From positions 26,013,102 to 26,077,101 of the forward strand of contig CM033402.1 of the NCBI GenBank assembly GCA_019426215.1: a stretch of 64,000 bases of DNA, in the 5' to 3' direction. Source of the DNA: Buddleja alternifolia (taxonomy: Eukaryota; Streptophyta; Magnoliopsida; Lamiales; Scrophulariaceae). The notes below the pieces were generated by a model. The model worked only from the letters and a program-made list of their open reading frames with translations. It searched no databases and was not told the DNA's origin. Positions 23,118-34,001 of the stretch are shown piece after piece; within the stretch, counting starts at the first letter, position 1, and each line of letters opens with the position of its first letter. A program made the position numbers and the translations under genes.

Positions 23118-23593
23118 TTTTAAATGAATGATTAAGAATTGAAAAGTATTTTAAAAGTATACGAGTCTTTTTCTCTTATTCTCTCTCAATTTTCTTTCAC
23201 ACTATTTCTTTAAACTCACGTGTTGAGTGCGAAGAACACTTAAATAATTTCAAACCTTTTTCCCTCAAACAAAGCCAAGATTTGATATTCTCCTTGCTAG
23301 CACTGGTGGAGATAATTGAATGTACGAGCTAGAATGTGGATACATCTCTGAGGCGCAACGCTTAGAGCGCTTGGGCAAATTCAAATTCAAAGAAAGTAGC
23401 CGTGAGTATTTTAAAAAGACATTGCTGCTTTAAGGTCTACAAGAGGTAAACACGTGTAAACCTTCTCCTAGATAGTTTTGAATCCGATGGTACCATGTCG
23501 ACCTAGCACTAATTTTGGGGATACCGCTTTAATTTTTTAAATTATATATTTTTCGCTGCGCCGGTGTCCCCGGGGGTTGTACCGATCCCAACA

Positions 23594-23840
23594 GCCACAG
23601 CCAAAATGGACCCAACAGTGAGAAGTGAAGCTATTGAAAGTTTATCATGTGAATATCATTGTCTAGGTTTACGCGAACGGCTGACCAATTCAAGACATCA
23701 TGTTCATTGGGTCGCCTAGTAAATCCGATGATATCTCACTAAGAAAAGTTCAAATCCAAAAGCTACCTCTTCTGATGTGATAAATTCTCATCTGAACTCT
23801 TGAGATCATGCATTGTATTAATTTCATTCATGTGGGCGAT
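23594..23840 (+). other. Copia-1 3' untranslated region (continued) and PPT
   Basis: Continuation of 3781-4131 after Copia-2. It ends with the purine-rich tgtgggcgat (23831-23840), a decayed form of the copia PPT tgtgggggat, followed by the LTR start tgttggatat. Confidence 0.7.
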
Positions 23841-24760
23841 TGTTGGATATTTGGTTTATGAAAAGTGTGTTTACATGATTTTTGTATTAGAAATTCAAAC
23901 ACCGTAAGTATCCAAGATATAAATTACTGGATAATATTAATCTACGTTTTGAGTGGATGAGTTTAGCATTTCGAATTTCTCAAATCGGATTTAAAACGAA
24001 TGAGAAATTAAGTGTTCAAGTGGGGTGTTTGAATGCGTTTATCCCACATTGGAATAAAACTACAAATGCAGTGGGTTTATAATTTCATATCTTGGGGTAA
24101 AGGGTTGGCCCTTTGAATCATCTCATCTTTGTGGATTTTGTGAGGGGAGAGGACCTAGCCATGGTCCGCTTTACCACACAAGCGTGTCCGCGCGCCACCG
24201 CCATCTGCCCGCCCACCTGCCCTCCCAAACCAGACCGGGCTCGGGTTTGGGTCATGGGCTTGGGCTTGGGTTTGCGAGATATTAATTTTTTGGACAAAAT
24301 TAGTTCCATGAAGAACCTCTTGATCCATCAACCAAAATTGGGCTTTAATTAAGTTGGTCTTGAATAAAATTGTTGGCCACTTTTTTATTCAAATATGAAT
24401 AAACTTTCTAGAAGACCTAACGTTCGAACGTTACCTCCTTAAGGTTCGAACGTTGGCATCCGACCGTTGGACTTGACAGGTCCAATGTTTGAACGTTAAG
24501 GAAAGCATGTTCGAACATTGGCAGCAAAAACATTCTGCTATTACAGGTCTGGCTTGAAGGCAATTCAATGCTCGTATTTAATTTTGGCTGATTTTGAAGG
24601 CTATATATAGCCCCCTCCAGCTGAATGAAAATCGTACCAAAGCATTTCAAAGCTTTGTTTTCTCTCATTCTCTCATATTCTCTCAAGAAGTTCGAAGTAG
24701 CGAAAGTTCGTTCGGTTCTGGAATTTGAAGTGGTTTCGAATTCAGAATGCATATCTTTGT
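23841..24760 (+). repeat. Copia-1 3' LTR, left portion
   Basis: Starts TGTTGGATATTTGG directly after the PPT-like tract. It contains a TATA-like ggctatatatagcc (24599-24612) and, upstream, a cluster of four gttcgaacgtt-type palindromic motifs (24420-24525) that look like U3 repeats. It is cut at 24760 by a solo LTR and resumes at 28156. The other LTR of this element is outside the window, so the right end cannot be fixed by comparison. Confidence 0.75.
24420..24530. promoter_or_regulatory. Repeated palindromic motif in the Copia-1 LTR U3
   Basis: Copies of a motif close to ggttcgaacgttgg occur at about 24420, 24450, 24487 and 24509 in both orientations, about 80-180 bp before the LTR's TATA-like sequence (24599-24612). 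The spacing and location suggest transcriptional enhancer repeats; no direct evidence. Confidence 0.5.
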
Positions 24761-27700
24761 TGTTGGGTTTCACGTAAAAACTCATAAACGCAGCAGAAGG
24801 ATTTCAAAAATTTAATTAAAACCCAAAGTGTTCTCTAATCGCATAATTGAATCTAATACTTTAACGAATAAATTATCTTACCCATTGAAGCGAAGTGGTA
24901 GGAGAATCCAATTCCTTTTCAAAACTTTGAATCCATGAATTTTTTTAATTCTCCAATCCTTTTGTTCTTCAAGTCTTGATTTCTTGAAATTACTTGTAGA
25001 TAAATCCAAACAACGAATCACATTGCCTCTAAATTATCACGCTACGAATTGATGATGAAAAATTCCCTTCTTTTTGCTCTATAGGTCGACGGCTAGTGTA
25101 GTATAGAAAGGGAGGATATTTTTCTTCTTTTTTTTTTTTTGGAGAGTTACAATGAATTGTAATTGTATGTTATTTTTTTGTGTTTAGGTTAAAGTCAAGA
25201 GAAGCCTTTTATATTTCAATAACTTTTTGATCAAGACAAAACAAAAGAGACCACCTTGATCATCCTTCTAGCTCTAATGGGCGTCCTAGAATATGGGGCC
25301 CAGATTTTTTTCTTTTGCTTTATTCAATTAATAATTTATTTTATCGAATAAATAAATAAATTAATTAAATAATAAAATTAATTCATTAGATAAATTAATT
25401 CATTAATATATTTCTCTAAGAAATTAATTAATAATTAATCTTATTCATTTAATTAATTATCTTATCCAATAAGTAATTAATTAATTATTTAACTTATCCA
25501 ATAAATTAAATCTCTCCAAAATTAGAATAGAAAATCCTTTTTAATTTTCTTCATCAATTGTTTAGCGCGACTCTTTAGATTCGTTTCATTTGGCAATTAG
25601 AGGAAACCAAAGGAAGTGGGTAACACCTAGCCAGTCACTTGGCCCGCTTCGTAGCCCAAATAAAATACGAATGAATGGATCATTCCACAACCTTCCAATC
25701 GTAAATACAGTATATGTATAAACCCTTTGTTCACATTCCCCCGTCAAGTGAGAGTCATGGCTATATCAAACTCACTGGACTTGACCACATGCATAAATTA
25801 TAATAATACGAGATCATTGAGATAGATTTAGTGCCTAGCACAATCGTCTCTTTTGCTTTGGCCAAAGACTTTGATCTCTATTTATCTATAATCACATAGG
25901 GTATATTCTCATTCATTTATGAGAGAACAAATCTCATATTAGATATCTGCTAAGACTACCACTTGCCCATCAAGTCCGCATTTTGAGGTCGACCCCACCA
26001 ACGGGTGAATTGGGTCTAACTACTCTAGTGAAAGACTTGATGTCACAAGTGCATCTTCAGCCCGATACTTTAGGTCAAAGGTTCACAAATATCTATTACG
26101 CATAATCAGTTCTGTCATTGAGAGTCACAGAGTGAAAACCCATGTGACAGAACTGTTGGGTTTTGTATATAAAAACGCAGCGAAAATAAAAGACCCACGG
26201 TGGATTCATCTTTGATTGCACATATTCAAATCATGTTGAGAAATATGTACCTTTTCACGTAATTAAAATTTCTAAACCAGTTCTTGATTCTTTTTGGTGT
26301 AGCAATAATGTCACTGCCTCTAAATCACCACACCGGAATCGAAAGTAAAAAATCCCTTCTTCCTTCTCCTCTTAGACAACTAGAGAGATGAGAGAGAAGT
26401 GGAGAGTTTGACTTGGAGAGAAAGTTATAAGTGAGGCAAGGTTTAATTATTCACTAAGTAGTATATTTATACTACAACTAGAATAATTAACCTAGTTAAC
26501 TAAAGGCCCGAGCGTCCACAACTTGGGCATTTTTAATGCCTTCCAGGCTTAGTCCATTTTGTGTATTTATTTAATTAATTAATATAATTTATCCAATAAT
26601 TATATCAATTAAATAACTAACTAACACATGTTAATTCCGAAATTAATTTCACAAGGAAAAATTAACACATTGACTTAATTAATAAGATCATCTAATGATC
26701 AATTAATTAATTACGATATCAAATACCGAAAGATCTCTCTCAAGTTTTATTCCATGTATTTTTCTTTACAATTCCTTTAAGCGCGGCTCTTGAGATTCAT
26801 CTCAAAAGGCAATTGGGAGAAAACCAAAAGGATGTGGATACCACCTAGCCAGTCTCGTGGTCCACATCGTAGCCCAATTGAGCACGAATGTATAGAATCA
26901 TTTCTAATCATTCACACTGTGAATACCGTACGAGTATAAACCCTTTATTCATATATCACAGTCAAGTGAGAGTCATGGTTTAGTTAAACTCACTGGACTT
27001 AACTATATGCTCAGCTCATAATGAATCGAGGTCACTGAGTATACTTTCATGTCCAACATAGGTATCTCTAATGCTTTAGCTAAAGTCTTTGACCTCACTC
27101 ATTCATGACGGCATAGGATATTTAGCTCATTCACTTATGAGAGAATAAATCCCATATTGCTAATCAGTTAAGATTGATACTTGCCCATCAAGCCGCACTT
27201 CAAGGTCGACCCCACCAATGGGTGAAATGGATCTAACTACTCTAATGACAGATTTGATGTCACAAGCACATCTTCAACGTGATTACTCAAGTCTAAGGTT
27301 AACGCATACCTATCACAACTTATCAGTTTTGTCATGACTGTCATTGAGTGAAAACCCATGTGACATAACTGATGCGAGCTGTGTTCGAACACACCAGTCT
27401 AACTGATGTGTCTATGATACAAGTTCTCATTAACATATTCATAGGGTTCGACTGGCACTTCCCTGTCAAAATTTATATCATACAAGTCTATATCCAGTAA
27501 TGATGTCCAGTCAATACTCTCTTCGACTTGCGAACCAATTTAGATATTAAGGATCAAACACTTCTAATGCCATTCTCCCTAACCTATAGGGAGTAGAATG
27601 TTCGCCTTAATATCAAGGACTAATTTTTGTTTATTTAAACCTTACAATTGCCTATAAGAAACAACATCTAAAGCCTTTTATTAAAAGAAGAATGTTTAGA

Positions 27701-28155
27701 TACAAACTAATGCCGTATAATTCTATCCTCTTATTACTGAGGGCATAACTCTAACAAGAACCAATGCGAGTCGAGTTCAAGCATATCAGTTCCATTGATG
27801 TACGTACAATCTCAATCTCCTAGCATCCCATGATACCAGACAGGCACTCCTATGTCAGAGCTAAGATTGTACAAGTATTCAAAGTCTTTATTTGCCCATT
27901 AAAGACTTCATATTACTTGCGAACTAGTTTTAGTAATCAAGGTCGATCTCTCTAGTGACATTCTTCCTATCCCATAGGAAGTAGAGGGATCGCACTGAAA
28001 ATAAGGACAAAATATTTTACACAACTTATAGATGCAGATAAGAATTAAGTGAAAACAAAACAATGCCTTCTATTATAAATTATATTTAAGTTCAATACAA
28101 GATAGATGCCCTACTCAATCTATCCTTTATGGCATCTGAGGGCATAATCCTAACA
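24761..28155 (-). mobile_element. Solo LTR (outer) in the Copia-1 3' LTR
   Basis: Starts tgttgggtttcacg and ends gcataatcctaaca, so TG...CA with a minus-strand start TGTTAGGATTATGCCCTC. Flanks are tttgt (left) and gttgt (right), a 5-mer with one mismatch. Without the nested copy (26154-27756 plus one agaac) it is about 1.79 kb. The sequence is of the same family as the LTRs at 56305 and 58726. No internal region. Confidence 0.85.
26154..27756 (-). mobile_element. Solo LTR (inner), same family, nested in the outer solo LTR
   Basis: Starts tgttgggttttgta and ends gcataactctaaca, flanked by a perfect agaac duplication (26149-26153 and 27757-27761). It is 1603 bp. Block for block it resembles the outer LTR (for example aaggtcgaccccaccaatgg, taactactctaatgacagat and gggcataactctaaca), so a member of the family inserted into another member. 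Confidence 0.9.
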
Positions 28156-28490
28156 GTTGTATCTTGGGTCGCTTATTGCAATAACCCGTACCACCTAGGC
28201 CGGGCAATTTAGCGTTAAGGATAGATTGTTACCCATTAATGACAAGGTGCATTTTTCGGGTCTGCACTTGTTGCCCAAAGGAAAGCCCTATCTAGTCAAT
28301 CAAGATGATGACAAATGCCTTGGGGTAACCATGTGCTTTGCATACATCTTTATGTTTTTCATAAGGGGGGTTTCTTGTTATTTTTTTTTTTAATTTTTTT
28401 GAGATAATAAAACATTTTACAAGGAGGTCGAATGTATTAAACCCTATATAAAATATTAAAACAACTATAAATAGATATACTTTGCTTCAC
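28156..28490 (+). repeat. Copia-1 3' LTR remainder and unassigned AT-rich sequence
   Basis: Continues the Copia-1 LTR after the outer solo LTR (gttgtatcttgggtcgctta, ccgtaccacctaggccgggc). The LTR end lies somewhere before about 28400 and cannot be placed, because the partner LTR is outside the window. There is no ORF. Confidence 0.5.
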
Positions 28491-28581
28491 TGAGATAGAT
28501 GCACAATGAACTAAGAACAAAATATGACAGACTTGTCTGAGATAGATGCACAATGAACCGATAATGAAATATGACAGACTT
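28491..28581. repeat. Two-copy tandem repeat, 47-bp unit
   Basis: The unit tgagatagatgcacaatgaa followed by an aaatatgacagactt block occurs at 28491 and 28538, with few differences. No function is visible. Confidence 0.8.
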
Positions 28582-28749
28582 TTCGTATTTCAAATCTGCA
28601 ATGTCCAGGTGAGTGACCTTTGAGAATCTCAGAACGTCAACAAACTAATATGGTGATTATCTTTGGTTTTCATATTAAAAGGAACGTTGAAGAATGAAAC
28701 TTAAAATCTACTAATTTTAGTAATCGGTTGTGATAGTTGTAATTGCAAG

Positions 28750-28966
28750 CAGGGACGGAGTCAGGATTCAAAGGTCGGGGGAGGGGGGCAATGTAAAAAT
28801 TTGGGGAAATTTTAATATTTTTAGATTTTAAGGGGGGCGAAATGTCAAAAAGCAAAAGTTTATAGGGGGCAAAATGTGAAATTAAAACTTGTAGGGTAAT
28901 TTTTTCTTTTTTTTTTTCAAAATTGAGGGGAGGGGGAGGGGGGGCTAGTGCCTCCCTCCGTCCCTG
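28750..28966. mobile_element. hAT-type MITE (217 bp) with 8-bp TSD
   Basis: Terminal inverted repeats CAGGGACGGAG (left) and CTCCGTCCCTG (right), flanked by the perfect 8-bp duplication attgcaag (28742-28749 and 28967-28974). An 8-bp duplication with CA-GGG ends is the pattern of hAT elements. The body is G-rich and non-coding, so it is non-autonomous. Confidence 0.88.
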
Positions 28967-29144
28967 ATTGCAAGTAAATTTTAATAAAGGGCATTTTTTT
29001 TAATTATTACAATAGTAAGATTGTTGGGTGGCGAGTCAAATACTTGACCTCACACTTAATCGTGAGAAGCGATGCCTCTTAATCAGCCTAATTAGTGCTG
29101 ATTCAGTACAATCAATGAATTGTTGTGATTGTACATGAATAGTC

Positions 29145-29300
29145 GTATACAATCATTGTAGGATCCAGTTGCATATACCAAGACACAATAAAAAAATAAT
29201 GAAAAATGTATGGCTTGTTTTAATATTGAATATACATTTTTTTATTGTTTTTGTTGTGTCATGATACATGCAACTGGGTCTAACACCGGGTGTATACAAA
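29145..29300. mobile_element. Foldback (MITE-like) inverted repeat
   Basis: Two arms of about 65-70 bp: ggatccagttgcatatacca with agacacaataaaaaaataat on the left, and the near-complement ttgttgtgtcatgatacatg with caactgggtc on the right, separated by about 20 bp. The DNA or RNA could form a long hairpin. Target duplications are not obvious, so the superfamily is open. Confidence 0.65.
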
Positions 29301-29713
29301 AAAAAATTATTATAGAGTTAGACTTCAAAGTTCAGTAAAGAATGATTCATTTATAATTGTTATATTATAACTGTAAATTTATAGTAATTGTTGAAAAGAA
29401 TCACTTGAACAAACGTGGAAAGGTTCCCAAGCGAAATACAACAATACACTATTACACAGCCACAGGCAGACAAATAGTTTGCTAGAAATCCAATCTTTGT
29501 TTGGTTTTTATAAAAGGGAACAAAACTTCATATATTGGGTTGACATACTACATTATATGAAAAAATCCAACACAAGGACTACTGCAATACAATTTATTGC
29601 CACTTATATTGCTGTAGCCTCCATGCTTGTTAGGATTTTTAGCATGATGAAAATTAAGAATACAAATCTGAGAATAACTTGCAAGAGAATTAACCTAATA
29701 AATAAATATATTA
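29301..29713 (-). other. FAD3 downstream region and probable 3' UTR
   Basis: Sequence after the FAD3 stop codon (29714-29716, minus strand). It is AT-rich; the small + strand ORF here has no recognisable domain. A canonical AATAAA is not obvious on the minus strand just after the stop, so the poly(A) site cannot be placed. Confidence 0.4.
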
Positions 29714-32700
29714 TCACTCCATATTCTTTTTGGAGGAAAACTCTGCATCAGTCTGGTAGAAAACGACGTCGCCATCGTCGCTAACATAGTGGTCAGTATT
29801 GATGCTTTTCACCAAATTTGGAATTAAGTGAAAGGGAAATGGTCCTGATTTTATGGGCTCTCTGTAGTATTCCCCTAGCACTCTCTTCGCTTCCCTTGTC
29901 TGCAAATATTAATATAATATAATACATTCATTTTACGGAAAAATATATTTTGTACCCCTGAAAAAATATTTGTCTTATTTAAGTCCCTGAAGTATCAAGT
30001 ATAACAAAATGATCTCTTGAATAAAACATAAAAAGTCAAGTCAATGAATTATTTTGTTACGTTTAATAGTTTAGGGACCTAAATGCGACAAAAGGAATAA
30101 TTTAGGGGTAGGAAGTTTATTTTGCCTTGATTCTATCAAAAAATAAAATAATAATAAAGATCACGTGATGAGGGAGGAAGGAAGGAGATCTGACCGCCTC
30201 AACTAAGTGATAGTGTGGGATCTGAGGAAAGAGATGGTGTATAACGTGGGTGCCAATATCATGGTGGATCTTGTTAATTAAACCATAGTCACGATCCACG
30301 GTTGTCAGTCCTCCCCTTAAATAACTCCATTCCTATAACACAACAAAACAAAACATATATGAGATATATATATATATTACACTGCACTTGGGGTGTAAGT
30401 ATTTGAAATTACACGCACGTCTATGCAATAATGAATAAACTATTAAACTACAATTTAATTATGAATTTAAAAATGAATATGGGGTGGATGGAGATGCGAA
30501 TAAATAATTTGTATACCTTTCCTCGATACCAGGGGAGCTTCTTCTCGTGTCCGTGATGGTGCAAGTATGTCACCATGTCCAACCACATTACAAATATCTG
30601 CCCAAAAATAACACTATTCTATTACTAATTAATTCAAATTAAATCTTAGGATTTTATAAATTTATTACTATTTATAGAATCTTTGACTTGATTCGATTTT
30701 TCTTTTTTTGTAGTCGTGTGAAAATCAAATCAGCTCCATCATCGTGCTATGATATTGACTAACAAAGAATAAGAAATTATCTCAACTATCGAACAATCAA
30801 ATATAACATACAAGTAATATAACGTCATGGATGGATTTGATTGAATTTAAAATATCATAGATGGAAGTTAAAGGGAATTCATCCTTTAGCTAATTAAAAA
30901 ATTAACAAGGAGGTTGATACTTGATGGGATTCTAAATCGCATTAAAAAATTGTTAAATTTAGAAATCGGCATTTATTTTGAATTTCTCCTTTTTGGTTTC
31001 TATTTGAGCTTGAATTTGAAATTCAAATCCCATAGTTGACTAATCCATAGGTTTAAGTAGTTACCGTGTAAGGAATGCCATAGAGCTTGAACAATAAGAT
31101 TGGACTAATAATAGTGGACATATAGAAGAGAAACCCAAGCATAGCACCCCAACATATTGTTGAAGTCATCACCAAATCCCTCTCATTGGCTTTAAACAAA
31201 TCACTGTAAGGATTGAAGTGAGATCCACTCTTTCCTGGACTTCTGTACCACTGTCAATGAAAAACAAAGTAAATTAATAAACTATATAGTCTTTTTCCAT
31301 GAAAAGGTTCCGTTATATATATATATATATATAGTGATATTAAATAGTAATAATTTACAACTATGCAATAATTAAAAGTAGATGAAAATTTAAGGCTGTG
31401 TTTGTTTTTATTTTGGGGTTTTTTTTTGTGAAAATTTTTTTTGAGAGTTGTGTATTTTGATGAAAATATGTTTGATTTTGTGTTTGATTTTATTTTCAGA
31501 AAAGACAAAAGTTACTGTAGCAGTCAAATTATGTAATTTTTTGTCTGAAAAGTTGTGTTTATAAATAGTTAATAATTGAAAAATATAATATAATGTAAGT
31601 TTTAAATGATTATAATATTATGGTTATATATATATATATATTGTAGTTGATGTAATTAGTAGGCACCTTAAAGTAGAGACAAATAGGAAGACATTAGCTG
31701 ACAAATTCTTTGCTCAAAAAAATTTTTTTTAGTCAAAAAAACATAAAACAAACAAGTTTTGGCCAAAATGTATCTGAAAACAAAAACAAATACAGCCCAC
31801 ACTTCCTTCTTTTGGTTCAATGTGTTAATTATTTTATAAATATTAAAAAACCACACGTCACTAGTTCGGTTTAATATGGATTTTTTTTCTCTTTTACTAC
31901 ATTGGAAAACATTTCAAATCATGGTACTTATAACACTGATTAATAACATAATACTTCAGAACTAGAAAGACCACCTAATAACATTAATTTGTTTTTGGTA
32001 AGCAAGCAACCGAATAACATTAATTTGTTTTTGGTAAGCAACCGTATAACATTATTTGGACATTCAATTATTATAATTACGTGTAAGCGCCTCACTTGTA
32101 ATTGTATACAACTCTTTTGTGTAAGAACAGGAAAGGTCAAAGGAGCACTAAAATAATAATAGGCATTAAAGTGGAAAATGTTACTTACCAAATATAATGG
32201 GTAGGCGAACATGGGGAATGGGACTTTGTATCTCAAAAATTTGGTTGAATAATCCAGCTTCTTGTATAATTTCTCAGGCAACTGCAATAAAGAAATAATA
32301 ACAATATAATAATAATAATAATAATTGTTATTATTATTATTATTATTAAAAAAGAGATCCTATTCCTATTCTTATGATACTAAAAATATGGATCCTATTT
32401 TAATGATACTAAAATAAATATGGATCCTGTTTTAATGATATATACATATATATATACTAAAATATGGAAAGAAAAACAAATCTCAAGATTTGAAGTTGAA
32501 AATTCCATTACCGGTACCCATGACTCGTCATTTTCAACATGCCCATGGTTCTGATGGTGAGTCCTGTGGCTGATTCGCCTATTTTACAAGTTATTATTTA
32601 ACAATAATAATAAATAAAAGAAACCAATTAATTTCTTTCTCCAATATTAAAAAAACCTAATAATAAAATGCAGAGATTTAGAAGAAACTAACCATCCATG

Positions 32701-33388
32701 ATAAGGTACTAGAATTGAAGAATGGAGTATATGTCCCACCACATTATTCAGTGTTTGGTTGTCTGAAAAGCTTCCATGCCCACTGCCATTAATTAACCAA
32801 CATATTATTAAATTACCCCAAAAAAACAAATTTTAATTAATTGATTGATTATATAATATAATGTGAAAATATATCCTAGCTCGGAACCGACACATTCACA
32901 GATTTATCATTTCCCCTGTAATTAATGATTAAAAAAATAAAGCAAATGTTCACACTTTATAACATTCAAAGCACTAGATATTGAGTACAGAAAATGCATT
33001 AATGTAATAAAAATGTGATATATAGTTATATATATATATATAGTTACCAATCATGACCAAGCACGAACAATGCCCAGAACATTGTGCCCTGAGAAATCCA
33101 GTACACCGGCCAAAACACCCAACTGTTGAAGTAAACAGCGGCGGCCAGCAAACCAAGCACAACGACGACGTCCTGAACGACGTAGTATAAAGAACGCCAT
33201 GGATTCTTCACCCAGCAATGCGCCGGAATGGCCGCTCGGATATCGGCGATTCTGAACGGGGGCGGCGCCGCCGGATCGAATCTATCAACTCCGTTTTCCG
33301 CCGCCTGTTTTTTCATTGTTTGCCGGTCGCCGTTAATCTGTTCAGAAGCTCCGTTAGAATAGTGGGCTGCTCCTGAGAAAACGGCCAT
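29714..33388 (-). CDS. FAD3: Microsomal omega-3 fatty acid desaturase (FAD3), 8 exons, 393 aa
   Basis: Converts linoleate (18:2) on phosphatidylcholine to alpha-linolenate (18:3) in the ER membrane. Exons on the minus strand: 33388-33048, 32782-32693, 32578-32512, 32281-32189, 31250-31065, 30597-30517, 30332-30195 and 29899-29714. All introns are GT-AG. The internal exon lengths of 90, 67, 93, 186, 81 and 138 bp are those I recall for Arabidopsis FAD3. The coding sequence is 1182 nt with no stop or frameshift. The iron-binding His boxes are present: HDCGH (residues 112-116, split by intron 1), HRTHH (148-152) and HVIHH (315-319). No plastid transit peptide precedes the desaturase core, which argues for FAD3 over FAD7/FAD8. 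The C-terminus is SSKKNME: lysines at -5 and -4, not the -5/-3 pair of Arabidopsis FAD3, so ER retrieval by a dilysine signal may be weaker. The start ATG at 33388 is preceded by a TATA-rich region. A further upstream in-frame Met at 33583 would lie in the promoter. Confidence 0.97.
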
Positions 33389-33575
33389 TGTTATTTGTGT
33401 GAAGAACCCAACGGAATGGGTGAGACTGATATATGTATATATAAAGGTATATCTTTCAGTGCATCTGTTGTATTTGTGGGAAGGAAGGGAATATATATAT
33501 ATATATATATAAAAATGAAAGGGTTTGAGTGTAGAAATGAGCTCATGAAAATGGAGTGGTCCTAATTGTAACCGA
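33389..33575 (-). promoter_or_regulatory. FAD3 proximal promoter and 5' UTR
   Basis: Upstream of the FAD3 ATG (33388) on the minus strand are two TATA-like tracts: ctttatatatacatatat (about 33430-33447) and a (TA)n run (about 33491-33515). The second would leave a 5' leader of about 75-100 nt and is the better core promoter candidate. Which one is used cannot be read from sequence, and an intron in the 5' UTR cannot be excluded. Confidence 0.5.
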
Positions 33576-33625
33576 AGTAACAAGTTATTTTCTTATCAAA
33601 AAAAAAAAAAGTAACAAGTTATTTT
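33576..33625 (+). mobile_element. Minimal poly(A) insertion with 16-bp direct repeats
   Basis: agtaacaagttatttt occurs at 33576-33591 and again at 33610-33625, separated by only cttatc and about 12 A. A long direct repeat next to an A tail fits a retroposition event that was truncated almost completely at its 5' end. It lies about 190 bp upstream of the FAD3 start codon. Confidence 0.65.
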
Positions 33626-34001
33626 TATTATTATAAAATATATAATTCATGAGAATCTAATGACAGAATTTCACTCCTACAAGTATGGGGTGAAAAGACT
33701 TTTAAGTCTCCCAAAAGGGTAAAAACTTATGATACGCGTTTTTAGGTCATGTCATGTCGGAATGACTACCACACCCTAGGTTATATAACAAACGTATAAG
33801 CAAATTCCCCAAATTAAAACCAACTTACTTGCCCATAAGCAATCTCACAAAACGAAAGAAAGAAAAGGAAAGAAAAGAAAGAAAAAAAATGCGTATAAGC
33901 TATGGATTTACAACCACGGACACCCCAATTAGGACGTAGTACGATTATGACTCGACTAAATAAATTTGATAGGGACTAGTGCAACTTCATGTCTTGCCAC
34001 C
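33626..34001. other. Intergenic sequence between FAD3 and the Tat-1 LTR
   Basis: No ORF or recognised element. A purine-rich gaaagaaagaaaaggaaaga stretch lies near 33856-33887. It probably includes distal FAD3 promoter sequence. Confidence 0.5.

Larger units (their letters stand above)
4132..23593 (+). mobile_element. Copia-2, full-length Ty1/copia element with TSD gccac
   Basis: The element runs from TGATAGTGTTAGG at 4132 to GATCCCAACA at 23593 and is flanked by gccac on both sides. Its internal order on the + strand is PBS, leader, gag, protease, integrase, RT, RNase H and PPT, the copia order. The 5' LTR is split by Copia-3 into 4132-5752 and 15727-16132. Without that insert the element would be about 9.5 kb with LTRs of about 2.0-2.2 kb. 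Multiple stops and frameshifts in pol show that it is inactive. Confidence 0.9.
21430..23593 (+). repeat. Copia-2 3' LTR
   Basis: A 2164-bp LTR, TG...CA, followed by the target duplication gccac (23594-23598). It matches the split 5' LTR except for a plastid-type rRNA filler (21533-21606) and a 48-bp tandem duplication (23022-23117), both absent from the 5' LTR and therefore acquired after insertion. Confidence 0.92.

Noticed and set aside
33389..33583. Upstream in-frame ATG at 33583 extending the FAD3 first exon by 65 codons
   Set aside because: The extension is encoded by the TATA-rich promoter stretch (IYIYIYIY), is unlike any desaturase N-terminus, and the ATG at 33388 gives a normal-length FAD3 start.
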